From Artocarpus heterophyllus (taxonomy: Eukaryota; Streptophyta; Magnoliopsida; Rosales; Moraceae), in NCBI GenBank assembly GCA_025403435.1, contig CM046335.1:5832103-5896102 (forward strand): 64,000 nt of DNA. Direction: 5' to 3'. The stretch's first letter is position 1; each line of letters begins with the position of its first letter. Shown here piece by piece: positions 13,267 to 24,793 of this stretch. A program made the position numbers and the translations under genes. The notes beneath the pieces were generated by a model. The model ran no database searches, was not told where the DNA came from, and saw nothing but the letters and a program-made list of their open reading frames with translations.

Positions 13267-14647
13267 GTACAGTAAGTGAAGCATAAGAGTAAAAAAAAAA
13301 AAAAGAATCAGGAACAGGATCAGCTCCGCTACTGAATTGACCGTTGCCCTTAAACCTTGCACATGACCATCAGGTCTGCGTAGAAGCCTCAACAGATATA
13401 TAAATTCCACCAAGGGTCTGGAGTAAACAGAACTGAACCTATTCACGAATCAGAATCACTGCTTCGTGCTAAATGCCTACAAACCTTGATGGAACGGAAG
13501 ATCCCATCCACATCGCTAGGAACCACATCGACGTTAGAACTTTGACCCTGCATCAAGAGAGGAAAAAAATTAAAGGCAAAAAAAGAGTAACATTTATCAA
13601 ATTTATGATAACAAAAAGAGAATTTGAAAACCCTATAGTCTCCAAAACTGAAAATTTAGCACCAAAAGCAAAATTATGATTTATTATGTAATAAAAGAAA
13701 ATTTCAGTTCAAAGGTTGTATTTTACAGCACAAGGGTTTAGAAAATTTTTCTTTAAATACTTCCACTAATTGAAGCCTAATTAAATCTGAGGTCAGCCCA
13801 AAATAAAATGGATATATAAACTGCAAAGCAAAAATCAATAACGGCTGTATGTAAGTTACCTTAATGAGTTCCAAACTTCCGATTGAGTAGTAAAACTCAA
13901 GCAACGAACTTGCGCTGCTAATTGCATCTTTAAGTCTTGGAACAATACCCTATACAGCGAGAAGAAGATTAGGCATCAAAACCTATACCTAGCCCTCATT
14001 GTTAATGATTTTGAAGATTTAAACAAATGTCAGTTCTAAGGGCTCAACAATACCTCAAAAACCTCCTCCTTAACCTTGCACTTCAATATGCTATTAACTC
14101 TTAACGCGTGGAACAAATCCTTTGGAATAGAAGTTGATGACCCAAGAGTTTCAAGAACAGAATGACAAGTGGCGCTGCTTATATCAGGCTTCTTATCAAT
14201 TCCAAGAATCTCAAATGATCTCAGGGCTCCATATGCCTCTTCTAAACTGGTAAGAATCGATACCAAACATACCGTTAGTCTTCTTTAGGATCAAATTTCA
14301 GAGTTAGACATCCAAAAAAATGCTACAAAATGTAAGACTAAATTCTGGCAAAGCTAAATTTTTTTTTTTTCACTCAATTGAACCTTCCAAATTACTCAAA
14401 AATTCCTTCTTCTCGACAATAAAGTACAAAAACAGATTGAAAGGAATGCCTAAAAAGGGCGAAATTAAGATTTAAATTTTAATTTATAAGTTCTAACTCA
14501 CCTTCCAAAGGATCCATGGACGGGCCTAAAGAGCTCTAAAGCCGCGGATCGGTGAGCGTCCGTGATCGGCTGAAACACAGATGAAGCTTCGCAGATCGCA
14601 ATCACGAAAAACAGAACAAGAAATCCTCCTAGAGTTCTCGCAGCCAT
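7482..14647 (-). CDS. RPN2: Ribophorin II, oligosaccharyltransferase subunit (RPN2/HAP6)
   Basis: Nineteen coding exons on the minus strand join in frame, 5' to 3': 14647-14502, 14246-14054, 13949-13860, 13547-13485, 13208-13139, 12906-12842, 12498-12444, 12058-11931, 11820-11705, 11500-11431, 10727-10623, 10495-10409, 10305-10157, 9978-9867, 9779-9696, 9190-9110, 8991-8767, 8395-8276, 7598-7482. The product is 691 aa, the normal plant length. It begins with a signal peptide ([14 protein letters not shown], cleavage near residue 22) and ends with three hydrophobic helices (in the last three exons), the topology of ribophorin II in the ER membrane. As part of OST it supports N-glycosylation of nascent proteins. 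An intron acceptor lies 2 bp upstream of the ATG, so the 5' UTR is spliced. The intron after 11705 has a GC donor. Confidence 0.95.
7718..7751. repeat. (GA)n microsatellite in the last ribophorin II intron
   Basis: An uninterrupted run of about 16 GA dinucleotides lies in the intron between the last two coding exons. Confidence 0.9.
11700..11706 (-). promoter_or_regulatory. Non-canonical GC 5' splice site in ribophorin II
   Basis: On the minus strand the exon ending at 11705 reads ..AACAACAG followed by GCAAGT, the strong consensus of GC..AG introns. The next exon starts at 11500 after a TGCAG acceptor. Joining here restores an Arg codon (AG+G) and the conserved reading frame. The nearest GT lies 4 nt downstream and would shift the frame. 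Confidence 0.85.
12650..12690. repeat. (AT)n/(GTAT)n microsatellite, ribophorin II intron
   Basis: Alternating AT followed by GTAT repeats inside an intron. A second (TA)n run lies in another intron of the same gene at about 13238-13266. Confidence 0.85.
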
Positions 14648-15216
14648 TCCTGCAACAACAACCACCACCATAAAAATCAAATCTTCAAATATGCACCATA
14701 AACATTTGCGCTCATCACTTGTCCAAATTACACACACACACACGTATATAGTGCAAATATAGACGTGAATCACTGCGATCTATAGAAACCCTAGGGTTCC
14801 AGATCGGAAAAAGAAGAGGAGAGAGATCCTACGAGAAGAGTTGGAGGAGAAATTGTGGGAGTGGAGCTAAGTCTACTCCGAGGACGCGATGACTAGCGAG
14901 GGGAAGTGAGGGACGCGAACTAAGAAAAGATGGAAGACTCGTTTTGTTTTGTTGGTGTTGCCGTGAGTATTAAACTGGAATACCCAAAGTCTCCACGGGG
15001 TTCTACCTGAATAAATGGTTTAGCCTGTTGAAATTAGAAGGCCCCATTGGGGTGAAATTGAGGGGTCAATTTCACAAATTCACTTGTGTGGCATTTGCGT
15101 CAGTTTGTAGTGTTTTCATTTTAATTTTTGTTTTTAAAAATATTAAAAATGAAAACATTTTAAGAGATGTGTTGAGATTATTTTTAAAATTATATTTAGT
15201 TGTATATAGTAGTGTT
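14648..15216. other. 5' UTR and promoter region of ribophorin II
   Basis: A spliced 5' leader is likely, because the minus strand has a GTTGTTGCAG acceptor just before the ATG. The first non-coding exon probably lies around 14760-14880, where there is a CCCTAGGGTT motif. From about 15050 the sequence becomes AT-rich and repeat-like, leading into the solo LTR. No gene is seen. Confidence 0.45.
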
Positions 15217-15615
15217 TGTTGGGGGTGAGCTCGGCGTTACCGTTGGGGAGCCTAACTCCAGGTGGTCGGTAAAACAGCTTGGCAGAAGCTACTGGGAGCG
15301 AATAACTAATCCCTATAAGCTCGGATCATCTATCTGAGATACTTTTCAGGGCCTTCCAGGCCACGTCATGAATGGTCGCCTCCTCGGACCGACACAAGCT
15401 CAGGTCAGATTCTTGAATCATGCAAGCCGGAAGCTACTCGCCATCATTGGCCAACAAGTGTCGGAGAACTCACCGTCGAATAGAAATCAATTGGCCGGTG
15501 GAGGGCACAACACATGTCCCCTGGCACCTAACACGCCTTGATGTGACACACTAGTCATTGGCAAAACCTACCTAACACCCCGTTCAAGTAGCAACCTATA
15601 AATAGAGTGCATTTA
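15217..15615 (+). mobile_element. 5' piece of a candidate solo LTR split by the 13-kb element
   Basis: This GC-richer block starts TGTTGGGGG and ends with CCTATAAATAGAGTGC, a TATA-type LTR promoter, directly at the ATTTA target site. The sequence resumes after the inserted element at 28780 and runs to CATCAACA at 29026. Together they make an LTR-like unit of about 640 bp with TGTTG..CAACA ends. The outer 5-bp flanks (GTGTT and ATATT) differ by two transitions, so the outer TSD is only tentative. I did not recognise the family. Confidence 0.45.
15611..15615. repeat. Target site duplication ATTTA (left)
   Basis: ATTTA lies directly before the TG of the 5' LTR at 15616 and is repeated exactly after the CA of the 3' LTR at 28780-28784. 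This fixes both ends of the element. Confidence 0.9.
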
Positions 15616-18600
15616 TGTGACACCCGTTATTCCTTAACGAGTATTAAGGTAATTAAATTAATTTTTAGTTTATCAATAAAAAAAATTGCTTCATTTAAAA
15701 TTTATTTTACAATATTTATTTTTATCTATTTTTTTAAATTTTCTAAAATTCTCCTATATTTATTTAGTATATTTACTGAAAAGCCTTAGAACTTCTAATA
15801 AATCTCAAAAATGTCATATTGGCATTATGTGCGTTAAAGTCTCCAGATGAGACATAAGGATATCTTTTCCAACTACTCTTGACCCTCATTTTCTTTATTT
15901 CCTCCGTGACATACTTCAACATATCTCCTTCATAATTGCTTCTATCACTTCTCTTCAAAGACTTCATATTTTCTTCCTTTTCTTCCATGGTTCCCACACT
16001 CTTCTTCTCATTTCTTTGCTGAAGCAAAATACTTAGAGAACTTCTTCAAGACAGCCATAAAAATCAGCCATCATCACCTCCATTTGAGCAAGAATTTCAG
16101 TCATACCGAAGTCAAGGAACCTGTTTTGAAGCCATTTCAAGCTTCCAACTAACCATAATCCGAGGTTAGAATCTTATGAATAAATTTAGTCTTTCATTGA
16201 TAAATTTTCTTTTATACTAAAGGATTATTCAAATTTGCGTTCTTAAACCTAAGTATATGTTGTTGCTATTTTAGAGCATATGTATAAAGTCTAAAAGTAT
16301 ATGCCCTAGACAGAAAATTTATATTGTTAAACTTTGTAATACCTCTATGGGCAGTGGCTATTTCTTGAAATTATGGGATTAAATTAAATAAATTTTATAA
16401 ATTGGTTTGCATATTTAAAAAGTAGACATCTTAAGCTTTCTAACGAGCTATCATAAACCTAAATCGGAATTGTATTTTATTTTCTATGAATTATTCAATT
16501 TTTGGATTGGAAACTAGTAAACCTGTCAGTTTGTTATTGTATACCAGCTGCTAACCTGAACCAAGAACCCATCTTTTCTCACCACCTAATTCTTTAATGT
16601 CTTGCAACCTTTCCAATATTATCCTAAGTGATTGATAAATCTTATTAGGGGCTAAAACATATAGATTACTTGTTTACATTTTATATTGTGTTAAGACAAA
16701 AATTGTTTACTGTGGTATTCAAAAGAGATTTACATAAAAGCTTTAATGGCATACTAATAAGATAGGTTTACACATGATTTATTTATGAATGTAGTTGTAT
16801 GTTGTGCTTTAGTTTTAATTGTCCTTATGCACGCCTTAGGATCAAGGGAGTATGGAGTCAACGTTAATTGATTCCAGGATTAAAAGATTGTTGATAAGCT
16901 TGAAAGGTAGGGATTCTATTACTCATCTTTTGTGAGGTTTTTTGTGACACCCGTTATTCTCCTAACGGGTATTAAGGTAATTAAATTAATTTTTAATGTA
17001 TCAATCAAAAAAAAATTGCTTCATTTAAAATTTATTATACAATATTTATTTTTATCAATTTTTTTAAATTTTCTAAAATTCTCCTATATTTATTTAGTAT
17101 GTTTACTGAAGAGCCTTAGAACTTCTAATAAATCTCAAAAATGTCATATTGGCATTATGTGCGTTAAAGTCTCCAGATGAGACATAAGGATATCTTTTCC
17201 AACTACTCTTGACCCTCATTTTCTTTATTTCCTCCGTGACATACTTCAACATGTCTCCTTCATAATTGCTTCTATCACTTCTCTTCAAAGACTTCATATT
17301 TTCTTCCTTTTCTTCCATGGTTCCCACACTCTTCTTCTCATTTCTTTGCTGAAGCAAAATAATTAGAGAACTTCTTCAAGACAACCATAAAAATCAGCCA
17401 TCATCACCTCCATTTGAGCAAGAATTTCAGTCATACCGAAGTCAAGGAACCTGTTTTGAAGCCATTTCAAGCTTCCAACTAACCATAATCTGAGGTTAGA
17501 ATCTTATGAATAAATTTAGTCTTTCATTGATAAATTTTCTTTTATACTAAAGGATTATTCAAATTTACGTTCTTAAACCTAAGTATATGTTTGTTGCTAT
17601 TTTAGAGCATATGTATAAAGTCTAAAAGTATATGCCCTAGACAGAAAATTTATATTGTTAAACTTTGTAATACCTCTATGGGCAGTGGCTATTTCTTGAA
17701 ATTATGGGATTAAATTAAATAAATTTTATAAATTGGTTTGCATATTTAAAAAGTAGACATCCTAAGCTTTCTAACGAGCTATCATAAACCTAAATCGGAA
17801 TTGTATTTTATTTTCTATGAATTATTCAATTTTTGGATTGGAAACTAGTAAACCTGTCAGTTTGTTATTGTATACCAGCTGCTAACCTGAACCAAGAACC
17901 CATCTTTTCTCACCACCTAATTCTTTAATGTCTTGCAACCTTTCCAATATTATCCTAAGTGATTGATAAATCTTATTAGGGGCTAAAACATATAGATTAC
18001 TTGTTTACATTTTATATTGTGTTAAGACAAAAATTGTTTACTGTGGTATTCAAAAGAGATTTACATAAAAGCTTTAATGGCATACTAATAAGATAGGTTT
18101 ACACATGATTTATTTATGAATGTAGTTGTATGTTGTGCTTTAGTTTTAATTGTCCTTATGCACGCCTTAGGATCAAGGGAGTATGGAGTTAACGTTAATT
18201 GATTCCAGGATTAAAAGATTGTTGATAAGCTTGAAAGGTAGGGATTCTATTACTCATCTTTTGTGAGGTTTTTTGTGACACCCGTTATTCTCCTAACGGG
18301 TATTAAGGTAATTAAATTAATTTTTAATGTATCAATCAAAAAAAAATTGCTTCATTTAAAATTTATTATACAATATTTATTTTTATCAATTTTTTTAAAT
18401 TTTCTAAAATTCTCCTATATTTATTTAGTATGTTTACTGAAGAGCCTTAGAACTTCTAATAAATCTCAAAAATGTCATATTGGCATTATGTGCGTTAAAG
18501 TCTCCAGATGAGACATAAGGATATCTTTTCCAACTACTCTTGACCCTCATTTTCTTTATTTCCTCCGTGACATACTTCAACATGTCTCCTTCATAATTGC

Positions 18601-20935
18601 TTCTATCACTTCTCTTCAAAGACTTCATATTTTCTTCCTTTTCTTCCATGGTTCCCACACTCTTCTTCTCATTTCTTTGCTGAAGCAAAATAATTAGAGA
18701 ACTTCTTCAAGACAACCATAAAAATCAGCCATCATCACCTCCATTTGAGCAAGAATTTCAGTCATACCGAAGTCAAGGAACCTGTTTTGAAGCCATTTCA
18801 AGCTTCCAACTAACCATAATCTAAGGTTAGAATCTTATGAATAAATTTAGTCTTTCATTGATAAATTTTCTTTTATACTAAAGGATTATTCAAATTTACG
18901 TTCTTAAACCTAAGTATATGTTTGTTGCTATTTTAGAGCATATGTATAAAGTCTAAAAGTATATGCCCTAGACAGAAAATTTATATTGTTAAACTTTGTA
19001 ATACCTCTATGGGCAGTGGCTATTTCTTGAAATTATGGGATTAAATTAAATAAATTTTATAAATTGGTTTGCATATTTAAAAAGTAGACATCCTAAGCTT
19101 TCTAACGAGCTATCATAAACCTAAATCGGAATTGTATTTTATTTTCTATGAATTATTCAATTTTTGGATTGGAAACTAGTAAACCTGTCAGTTTGTTATT
19201 GTATACCAGCTGCTAACCTGAACCAAGAACCCATCTTTTCTCACCACCTAATTCTTTAATGTCTTGCAACCTTTCCAATATTATCCTAAGTGATTGATAA
19301 ATCTTATTAGGGGCTAAAACATATAGATTACTTGTTTACATTTTATATTGTGTTAAGACAAAAATTGTTTACTGTGGTATTCAAAAGAGATTTACATAAA
19401 AGCTTTAATGGCATACTAATAAGATAGGTTTACACATGATTTATTTATGAATGTAGTTGTATGTTGTGCTTTAGTTTTAATTGTCCTTATGCACGCCTTA
19501 GGATCAAGGGAGTATGGAGTTAACGTTAATTGATTCCAGGATTAAAAGATTGTTGATAAGCTTGAAAGGTAGGGATTCTATTACTCATCTTTTGTGAGGT
19601 TTTTTGTGACACCCGTTATTCTCCTAACGGGTATTAAGGTAATTAAATTAATTTTTAATGTATCAATCAAAAAAAAATTGCTTCATTTAAAATTTATTAT
19701 ACAATATTTATTTTTATCAATTTTTTTAAATTTTCTAAAATTCTCCTATATTTATTTAGTATGTTTACTGAAGAGCCTTAGAACTTCTAATAAATCTCAA
19801 AAATGTCATATTGGCATTATGTGCGTTAAAGTCTCCAGATGAGACATAAGGATATCTTTTCCAACTACTCTTGACCCTCATTTTCTTTATTTCCTCCGTG
19901 ACATACTTCAACATGTCTCCTTCATAATTGCTTCTATCACTTCTCTTCAAAGACTTCATATTTTCTTCCTTTTCTTCCATGGTTCCCACACTCTTCTTCT
20001 CATTTCTTTGCTGAAGCAAAATAATTAGAGAACTTCTTCAAGACAACCATAAAAATCAGCCATCATCACCTCCATTTGAGCAAGAATTTCAGTCATACCG
20101 AAGTCAAGGAACCTGTTTTGAAGCCATTTCAAGCTTCCAACTAACCATAATCTAAGGTTAGAATCTTATGAATAAATTTAGTCTTTCATTGATAAATTTT
20201 CTTTTATACTAAAGGATTATTCAAATTTACGTTCTTAAACCTAAGTATATGTTTGTTGCTATTTTAGAGCATATGTATAAAGTCTAAAAGTATATGCCCT
20301 AGACAGAAAATTTATATTGTTAAACTTTGTAATACCTCTATGGGCAGTGGCTATTTCTTGAAATTATGGGATTAAATTAAATAAATTTTATAAATTGGTT
20401 TGCATATTTAAAAAGTAGACATCCTAAGCTTTCTAACGAGCTATCATAAACCTAAATCGGAATTGTATTTTATTTTCTATGAATTATTCAATTTTTGGAT
20501 TGGAAACTAGTAAACCTGTCAGTTTGTTATTGTATACCAGCTGCTAACCTGAACCAAGAACCCATCTTTTCTCACCACCTAATTCTTTAATGTCTTGCAA
20601 CCTTTCCAATATTATCCTAAGTGATTGATAAATCTTATTAGGGGCTAAAACATATAGATTACTTGTTTACATTTTATATTGTGTTAAGACAAAAATTGTT
20701 TACTGTGGTATTCAAAAGAGATTTACATAAAAGCTTTAATGGCATACTAATAAGATAGGTTTACACATGATTTATTTATGAATGTAGTTGTATGTTGTGC
20801 TTTAGTTTTAATTGTCCTTATGCACGCCTTAGGATCAAGGGAGTATGGAGTTAACGTTAATTGATTCCAGGATTAAAAGATTGTTGATAAGCTTGAAAGG
20901 TAGGGATTCTATTACTCATCTTTTGTGAGGTTTTT
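15616..20935 (+). repeat. Four tandem copies of a 1331-bp LTR segment
   Basis: The units start at 15616, 16943, 18274 and 19605 (lengths 1327, 1331, 1331, 1331). Each begins TGTGACACCC and ends TGTGAGGTTTTT. Copies 2-4 are nearly identical and share derived changes, for example AATGTATCAATC for AGTTTATCAATA and GAAGAGCC for GAAAAGCC. At these sites copy 1 agrees with the 3' LTR instead. Each copy holds the same 84-codon antisense open frame (for example 17103-17357). Confidence 0.93.
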
Positions 20936-21983
20936 ATAGAATTAAAATTGATTGTTTTACCGCAAGATATAAATATATCTATGTTGAACTGATATTATAT
21001 GAGTATCACATATGAAACTATGACATGGACTCGTCTTGTATTGTACGGCGAGGAACATAATGAATTGACACATGTTATAAATTGAGAAGCATGGTTAGAA
21101 AAACTGATTCTATTAATAATGATTAAATATAGAGAAATTGTGAGACGTGAAGAGGGCGGCGGTTACGTCCTTGGGCATGAATACCCTAAAAGGTAAAATA
21201 GGGGGAAGGTGATGACGCTTCCTTAGGTTAAAAGTCCTAGAACACACTGTACAGGAATCGACTTGGTGAGGACTCGGGGCTTGATGTCCCCTCACCGGAA
21301 CACCCTTAGAATGTTTAGAGGGTGATCAAGCGCGCCCATTTGGGTTTTTGATGAGTTGAGTGATACTCTATTGAACGTGGGTACCTAGGAATAATGATGA
21401 ACTATAATATTTGTATATTTGTATATATGTATATGTATGAAACTCGGTAATGATTAACTATGGTATCCACGGAATATGATTATAATAAATCTCATAATCT
21501 GGATAATGATAAATATTAACTAACCATGCAGGTTTTAATGTGGTAATGATAAAAACCTAAAGGTGAGTAATAGTTTTCTCTACTGAGCATATTGGTGCTC
21601 ATTCTTTTATATTTTTATCTTTTCAGGACTCATTAAGTGTGAGGTGGCTACGAGAAAAATAATTGAAAAAGCGATGTAGCTATATTACATTAGGACTGCT
21701 TCAATTATTAAGAATCTTCTTCATGTTAATGTAAGCATCAATTGTTACTTTCTGTGACTGTATTAAAATGCGTTGAGGGTTAAAATGATGATGACGACAG
21801 TTTATATTATTAAATTTAAGGTGCTACATTAAACTGTGGTTTAATTGTCGTTTATATTTTTATTTTTGATTTGAGAGTTTTCATTTAAGCCCCGGGAAAA
21901 TTTTATTTTTAAGGTTTTACTTTTATTTCTGATTTTTATTTTAATTCATTAAAAACTGATAACCCCCATATAGGGGCGTTACA
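15616..21983 (+). repeat. 5' LTR (6368 bp, expanded)
   Basis: This LTR consists of four tandem copies of a ~1331-bp 5' segment (15616-20935) followed by a single-copy 3' segment (20936-21983, 1048 bp). The 3' LTR has the same 1048-bp part but one copy of the 5' segment. The size difference (3989 bp) equals three units minus a 4-bp deletion in copy 1. Confidence 0.9.
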
Positions 21984-21990
21984 GAATTTT

Positions 21991-22003
21991 TGGTATTAGA
22001 GCC
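21991..22003 (+). other. Primer binding site of the LARD-like element
   Basis: TGGTATTAGAGCC lies 7 bp after the 5' LTR. It differs by one base from TGGTATCAGAGCC, the usual plant PBS for initiator-Met tRNA; the Copia element at 59164 has the unmutated TGGTATCAGAGC core. Confidence 0.85.
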
Positions 22004-23290
22004 TATGTTCGGTTAACCTAGGGAGTGTAGCACCACTTAAAAAAAATGTTTTTGAGATGGTTTTGAAGCTGAATTTTCATTGTCATCATCAAAATGAACC
22101 TTCACATTGATTTATACAATCTAGAAGGATGTAATATGGAAAGGCCATAGAATGAAAATACTAACGGTTATATGACTACAATAATTATATAGAAGGAAAG
22201 TATTAATAGTTATGAGAGAATAATAATTATATGGAATGAGTTTATAAGTAGAATACTTATGAGAGATTCGTATAATATTAGGATCTATAAGCATATCTAA
22301 TTCGTATAAAACAATGAGAAATTCGTGTAAATACGAAGATTTAAGAGCCTTTTGTTTTGTGAAAAAAATAATAAGAAATATAAGGCTTGATTTATTGATT
22401 TTGAAGTTTGGCATAGATATACCAAATTCTTCGTAATTGATTCAGACATAAGTAATGATTATGTGTAGATTCAGTGGAACACATAAGTGTCAATAACTTT
22501 TCTTGAAAGTTCTATTTACTTGAGAAATATGAGATAAGTTAGGAACCCAGGGTATTGAATCTTGAGTGAGATAAACGTTAGACTTTTGGTCTGTTGAAAC
22601 GGTGTAAAGGCAAGAATGGATGAATCTCAAAGTTGGAATATTTTGTTACGTACATTGTATTTAAGTGTATCAGTGAATCTTTATGAATAGATGCAATATA
22701 AAAAAAAAATGACCAATAGGAGTTTCCTTAAGTAAATCACAATACTTAAGGCATTGATAATAATTTTGGATAATTACGATAAAAGGTTTAAGTTTTAGAT
22801 GTTTAGATGTGAATCTTTTAGTTACCTAAGGTTTTGTTATATGAGGAAATTAGATATTGTATAAGTAAATTTGTGGGGATTGTAGATGTTCTTAAGTAGT
22901 AACATCAAGTGTCTTTGTTCATTGATATGGTCTATGTTGGAAGACGTAAATCATATTGATTTCAAGGTTAGTCACATTCTAAACCCTTGGTAGTAATGAT
23001 GATGAATCCATTGATAGATGTTGAGTATTAGGAATAACATATGGGTGTATGCATTGTTCAATAAGGTTTTAATTAAAACAAAATTATTTGAGTTGCTAGA
23101 AGATTATGTTGTTATGAAATGATTTTAAATATCATTCAGGAAGATCCTTGATTGTCATTAAATTAGATTTGTTGTTCATAGTTAACTTTATCTATAGTGG
23201 GCTTTGAATTGGGTTTAAGATTTATACAAATTGGTTTTCAATTTTATGTTTGTTATTTAACTCGTTCTAAATGTGTTAAGGCCCGAAACA
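22004..23290. other. Non-coding leader of the LARD-like element
   Basis: AT-rich sequence between the primer site and the promoter-like block. It has no ORF with recognisable Gag or Pol motifs on either strand. Confidence 0.5.
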
Positions 23291-23363
23291 ACCTGACCCT
23301 TTTCAACTTATAATATTTGGGCCTAGTCCAAATCCTAAATCAGTTTGACTCACACTGTCTCTC

Positions 23364-23600
23364 CCACGTGGTCTCTATACGTGTCATATACAGTGGTTTA
23401 ATTATTGTTTATATATACATTTACTGTGCGTAGGAGCTTATTTTTCTGAGCTCACTTTTTCTCTCTTAATTTGTTATTTTCTCTCTAAATCGCAAATCCT
23501 CTTCTTTTTCACTAGAAATTCTTCTTTCCCTCTAAAAGAAGAAGGAATTCTAGAATTCTGCAACTTACTATCTCAATTTTTCCTTTCTATTTACTCTTTT
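23364..23600 (+). promoter_or_regulatory. Internal promoter-like block before ORF1 of the element
   Basis: In order: a palindromic G-box CCACGTGG (23364-23371), an ABRE-type ACGTGTC (23379-23385), a TATA box TATATATAC (23410-23418), then a pyrimidine-rich leader with repeated TCTCTC (about 23456-23600) that ends just before the ATG at 23614. Order and spacing are those of a plant pol II gene promoter, not of a normal retrotransposon interior. Activity is inferred. Confidence 0.5.
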
Positions 23601-23613
23601 TTTTCATCTCATC

Positions 23614-24135
23614 ATGGACCCAAAGTACCAACACTTGAGAAAGTATTTCCCATCACTCTCCCAAAAGATTTTCAGAAAGAAATACAAGGCTAGAATTACT
23701 CGGCTGTGGATTCTTATGCGTTTTGGCATCCCTTGTGATGTGAGAATGTTGATAGAGGGGAAGATCCGTCCGAGTGACTTCAGTCAAGATGTCGGTTTAC
23801 CAGGAACAGATACCAGTCGTAGTGCAATGAAAAGAAAAGCTCGTGCCATCATGGTCACTTGTAACAAATGTGGAAGGCAAAATTGTAACGGTAAATGTAC
23901 TTCACCTGGTTATATGTCTACGAATAGAAAGGATAAAATAAGATTTTGTAGGGATGGACTTTCAAATGAGAACTTGGATAGCATCCATCCTCCTTTTCAC
24001 GGTCACCCTAGTGGATATGTTCAAGGAGCTATTTTTAAACTCTGGCCTAAATTTTATGCAGAAAGACAATGCCTCAGGAATATGGTATTTCTAGATCCTG
24101 TTTGCCAAGCCATAAGAAAACTGGATGGGGAATAA
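23614..24135 (+). CDS. Element-borne 173-aa basic protein with a four-cysteine finger
   Basis: An intact ORF starts at an ATG in good context (ATCATGGAC). The protein is basic. A helical-looking N-terminal part with a GIPCDV motif (residues 38-43) is followed by a basic tract (SRSAMKRKARA, 68-78), a finger of pattern C-x2-C-x4-C-x3-C (Cys 83, 86, 91, 95) and a PGY motif (98-100). It does not match a retroviral CCHC nucleocapsid. The order of a hydrophobic N-terminus, an Arg/Lys-rich stretch, a four-Cys finger and Pro-Gly-aromatic is reminiscent of the small cysteine-rich nucleic-acid-binding proteins of carlaviruses, but with a shorter finger loop; this is a weak, unaligned resemblance. The internal promoter-like block lies just upstream and the LOG-like frame 0.66 kb downstream. 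The function is unknown. Confidence 0.6.
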   Translation: MDPKYQHLRKYFPSLSQKIFRKKYKARITRLWILMRFGIPCDVRMLIEGKIRPSDFSQDVGLPGTDTSRSAMKRKARAIMVTCNKCGRQNCNGKCTSPGYMSTNRKDKIRFCRDGLSNENLDSIHPPFHGHPSGYVQGAIFKLWPKFYAERQCLRNMVFLDPVCQAIRKLDGE

Positions 24136-24793
24136 GTCATCGCTCTATAAAGGTTATTTAGTCTTTGCTTATTTGAAGCAGTTTTAGCTGATGTTCAACA
24201 GTTTGTGTTTTTCTTTTACTCAGAATATTTGCTTTTGTGTTTGAAATAATTGTGATTATTAGATTGATACAGTAAGTGTTAATATCTCATTTAATTTATG
24301 GTTTTCTTAAATATATATATATATATATATAATAAAATATATTATCTTATCAGACACGTCACATACGGTACAGTAACATGTTTGAATTTTGAAAAAAAAA
24401 ACTTATCCAGATATTTCAAGATTTGTGTCTCAAATTTCAAAAGTTCTACAGTATTTGTCGTTTATATTGAATTTCTAGACTCGGTGTATATTTGTCAAAA
24501 GGTCTACAGTTGTGTCAAGAGGGTCTTTTGTCAAACTGTTCTCAATTGTCAAAAGTTATACAATTAGAGTCTAATCTTTTTCAAAAAGTGAATCAGATTT
24601 TCTGTAAACTATCAATCACCTTATCTTACTTTCTTATCCGCACAAGATTTTGTTTAAATCTTTGGATTACCTTTTCATTACCTACTCGTCTGTCTCTTTA
24701 GCCCTTTTTGTGTATTCCTCATCCTTAAAATCTCATGTAGAACCCGAAGTCTAAGTGGAGTAGACATTAAGCAATCACTTTTATAAACCAAAT
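24136..24793. other. Spacer between the element ORF and the LOG-like frame
   Basis: AT-rich, with a (TA)n run at about 24309-24330. The short frames here (24298-24701) have no recognisable domain. An intron linking the two ORFs is possible (TTTTACTCAG near 24211 and CTCTTTAG near 24700 look like acceptors) but cannot be decided from sequence alone. Confidence 0.4.

Noticed and set aside
14648..14773. Upstream in-frame extension of ribophorin II to an ATG at 14773
   Set aside because: It would put 42 extra residues before a good signal peptide, and an intron acceptor lies just before the ATG at 14647.
15616..20935. The regular long tandem array as a satellite or CRISPR-like structure
   Set aside because: The units are 1.33 kb with no spacer, begin exactly at an LTR terminus, and match the single-copy segment of the 3' LTR. 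It is a duplication within an LTR in a plant genome.
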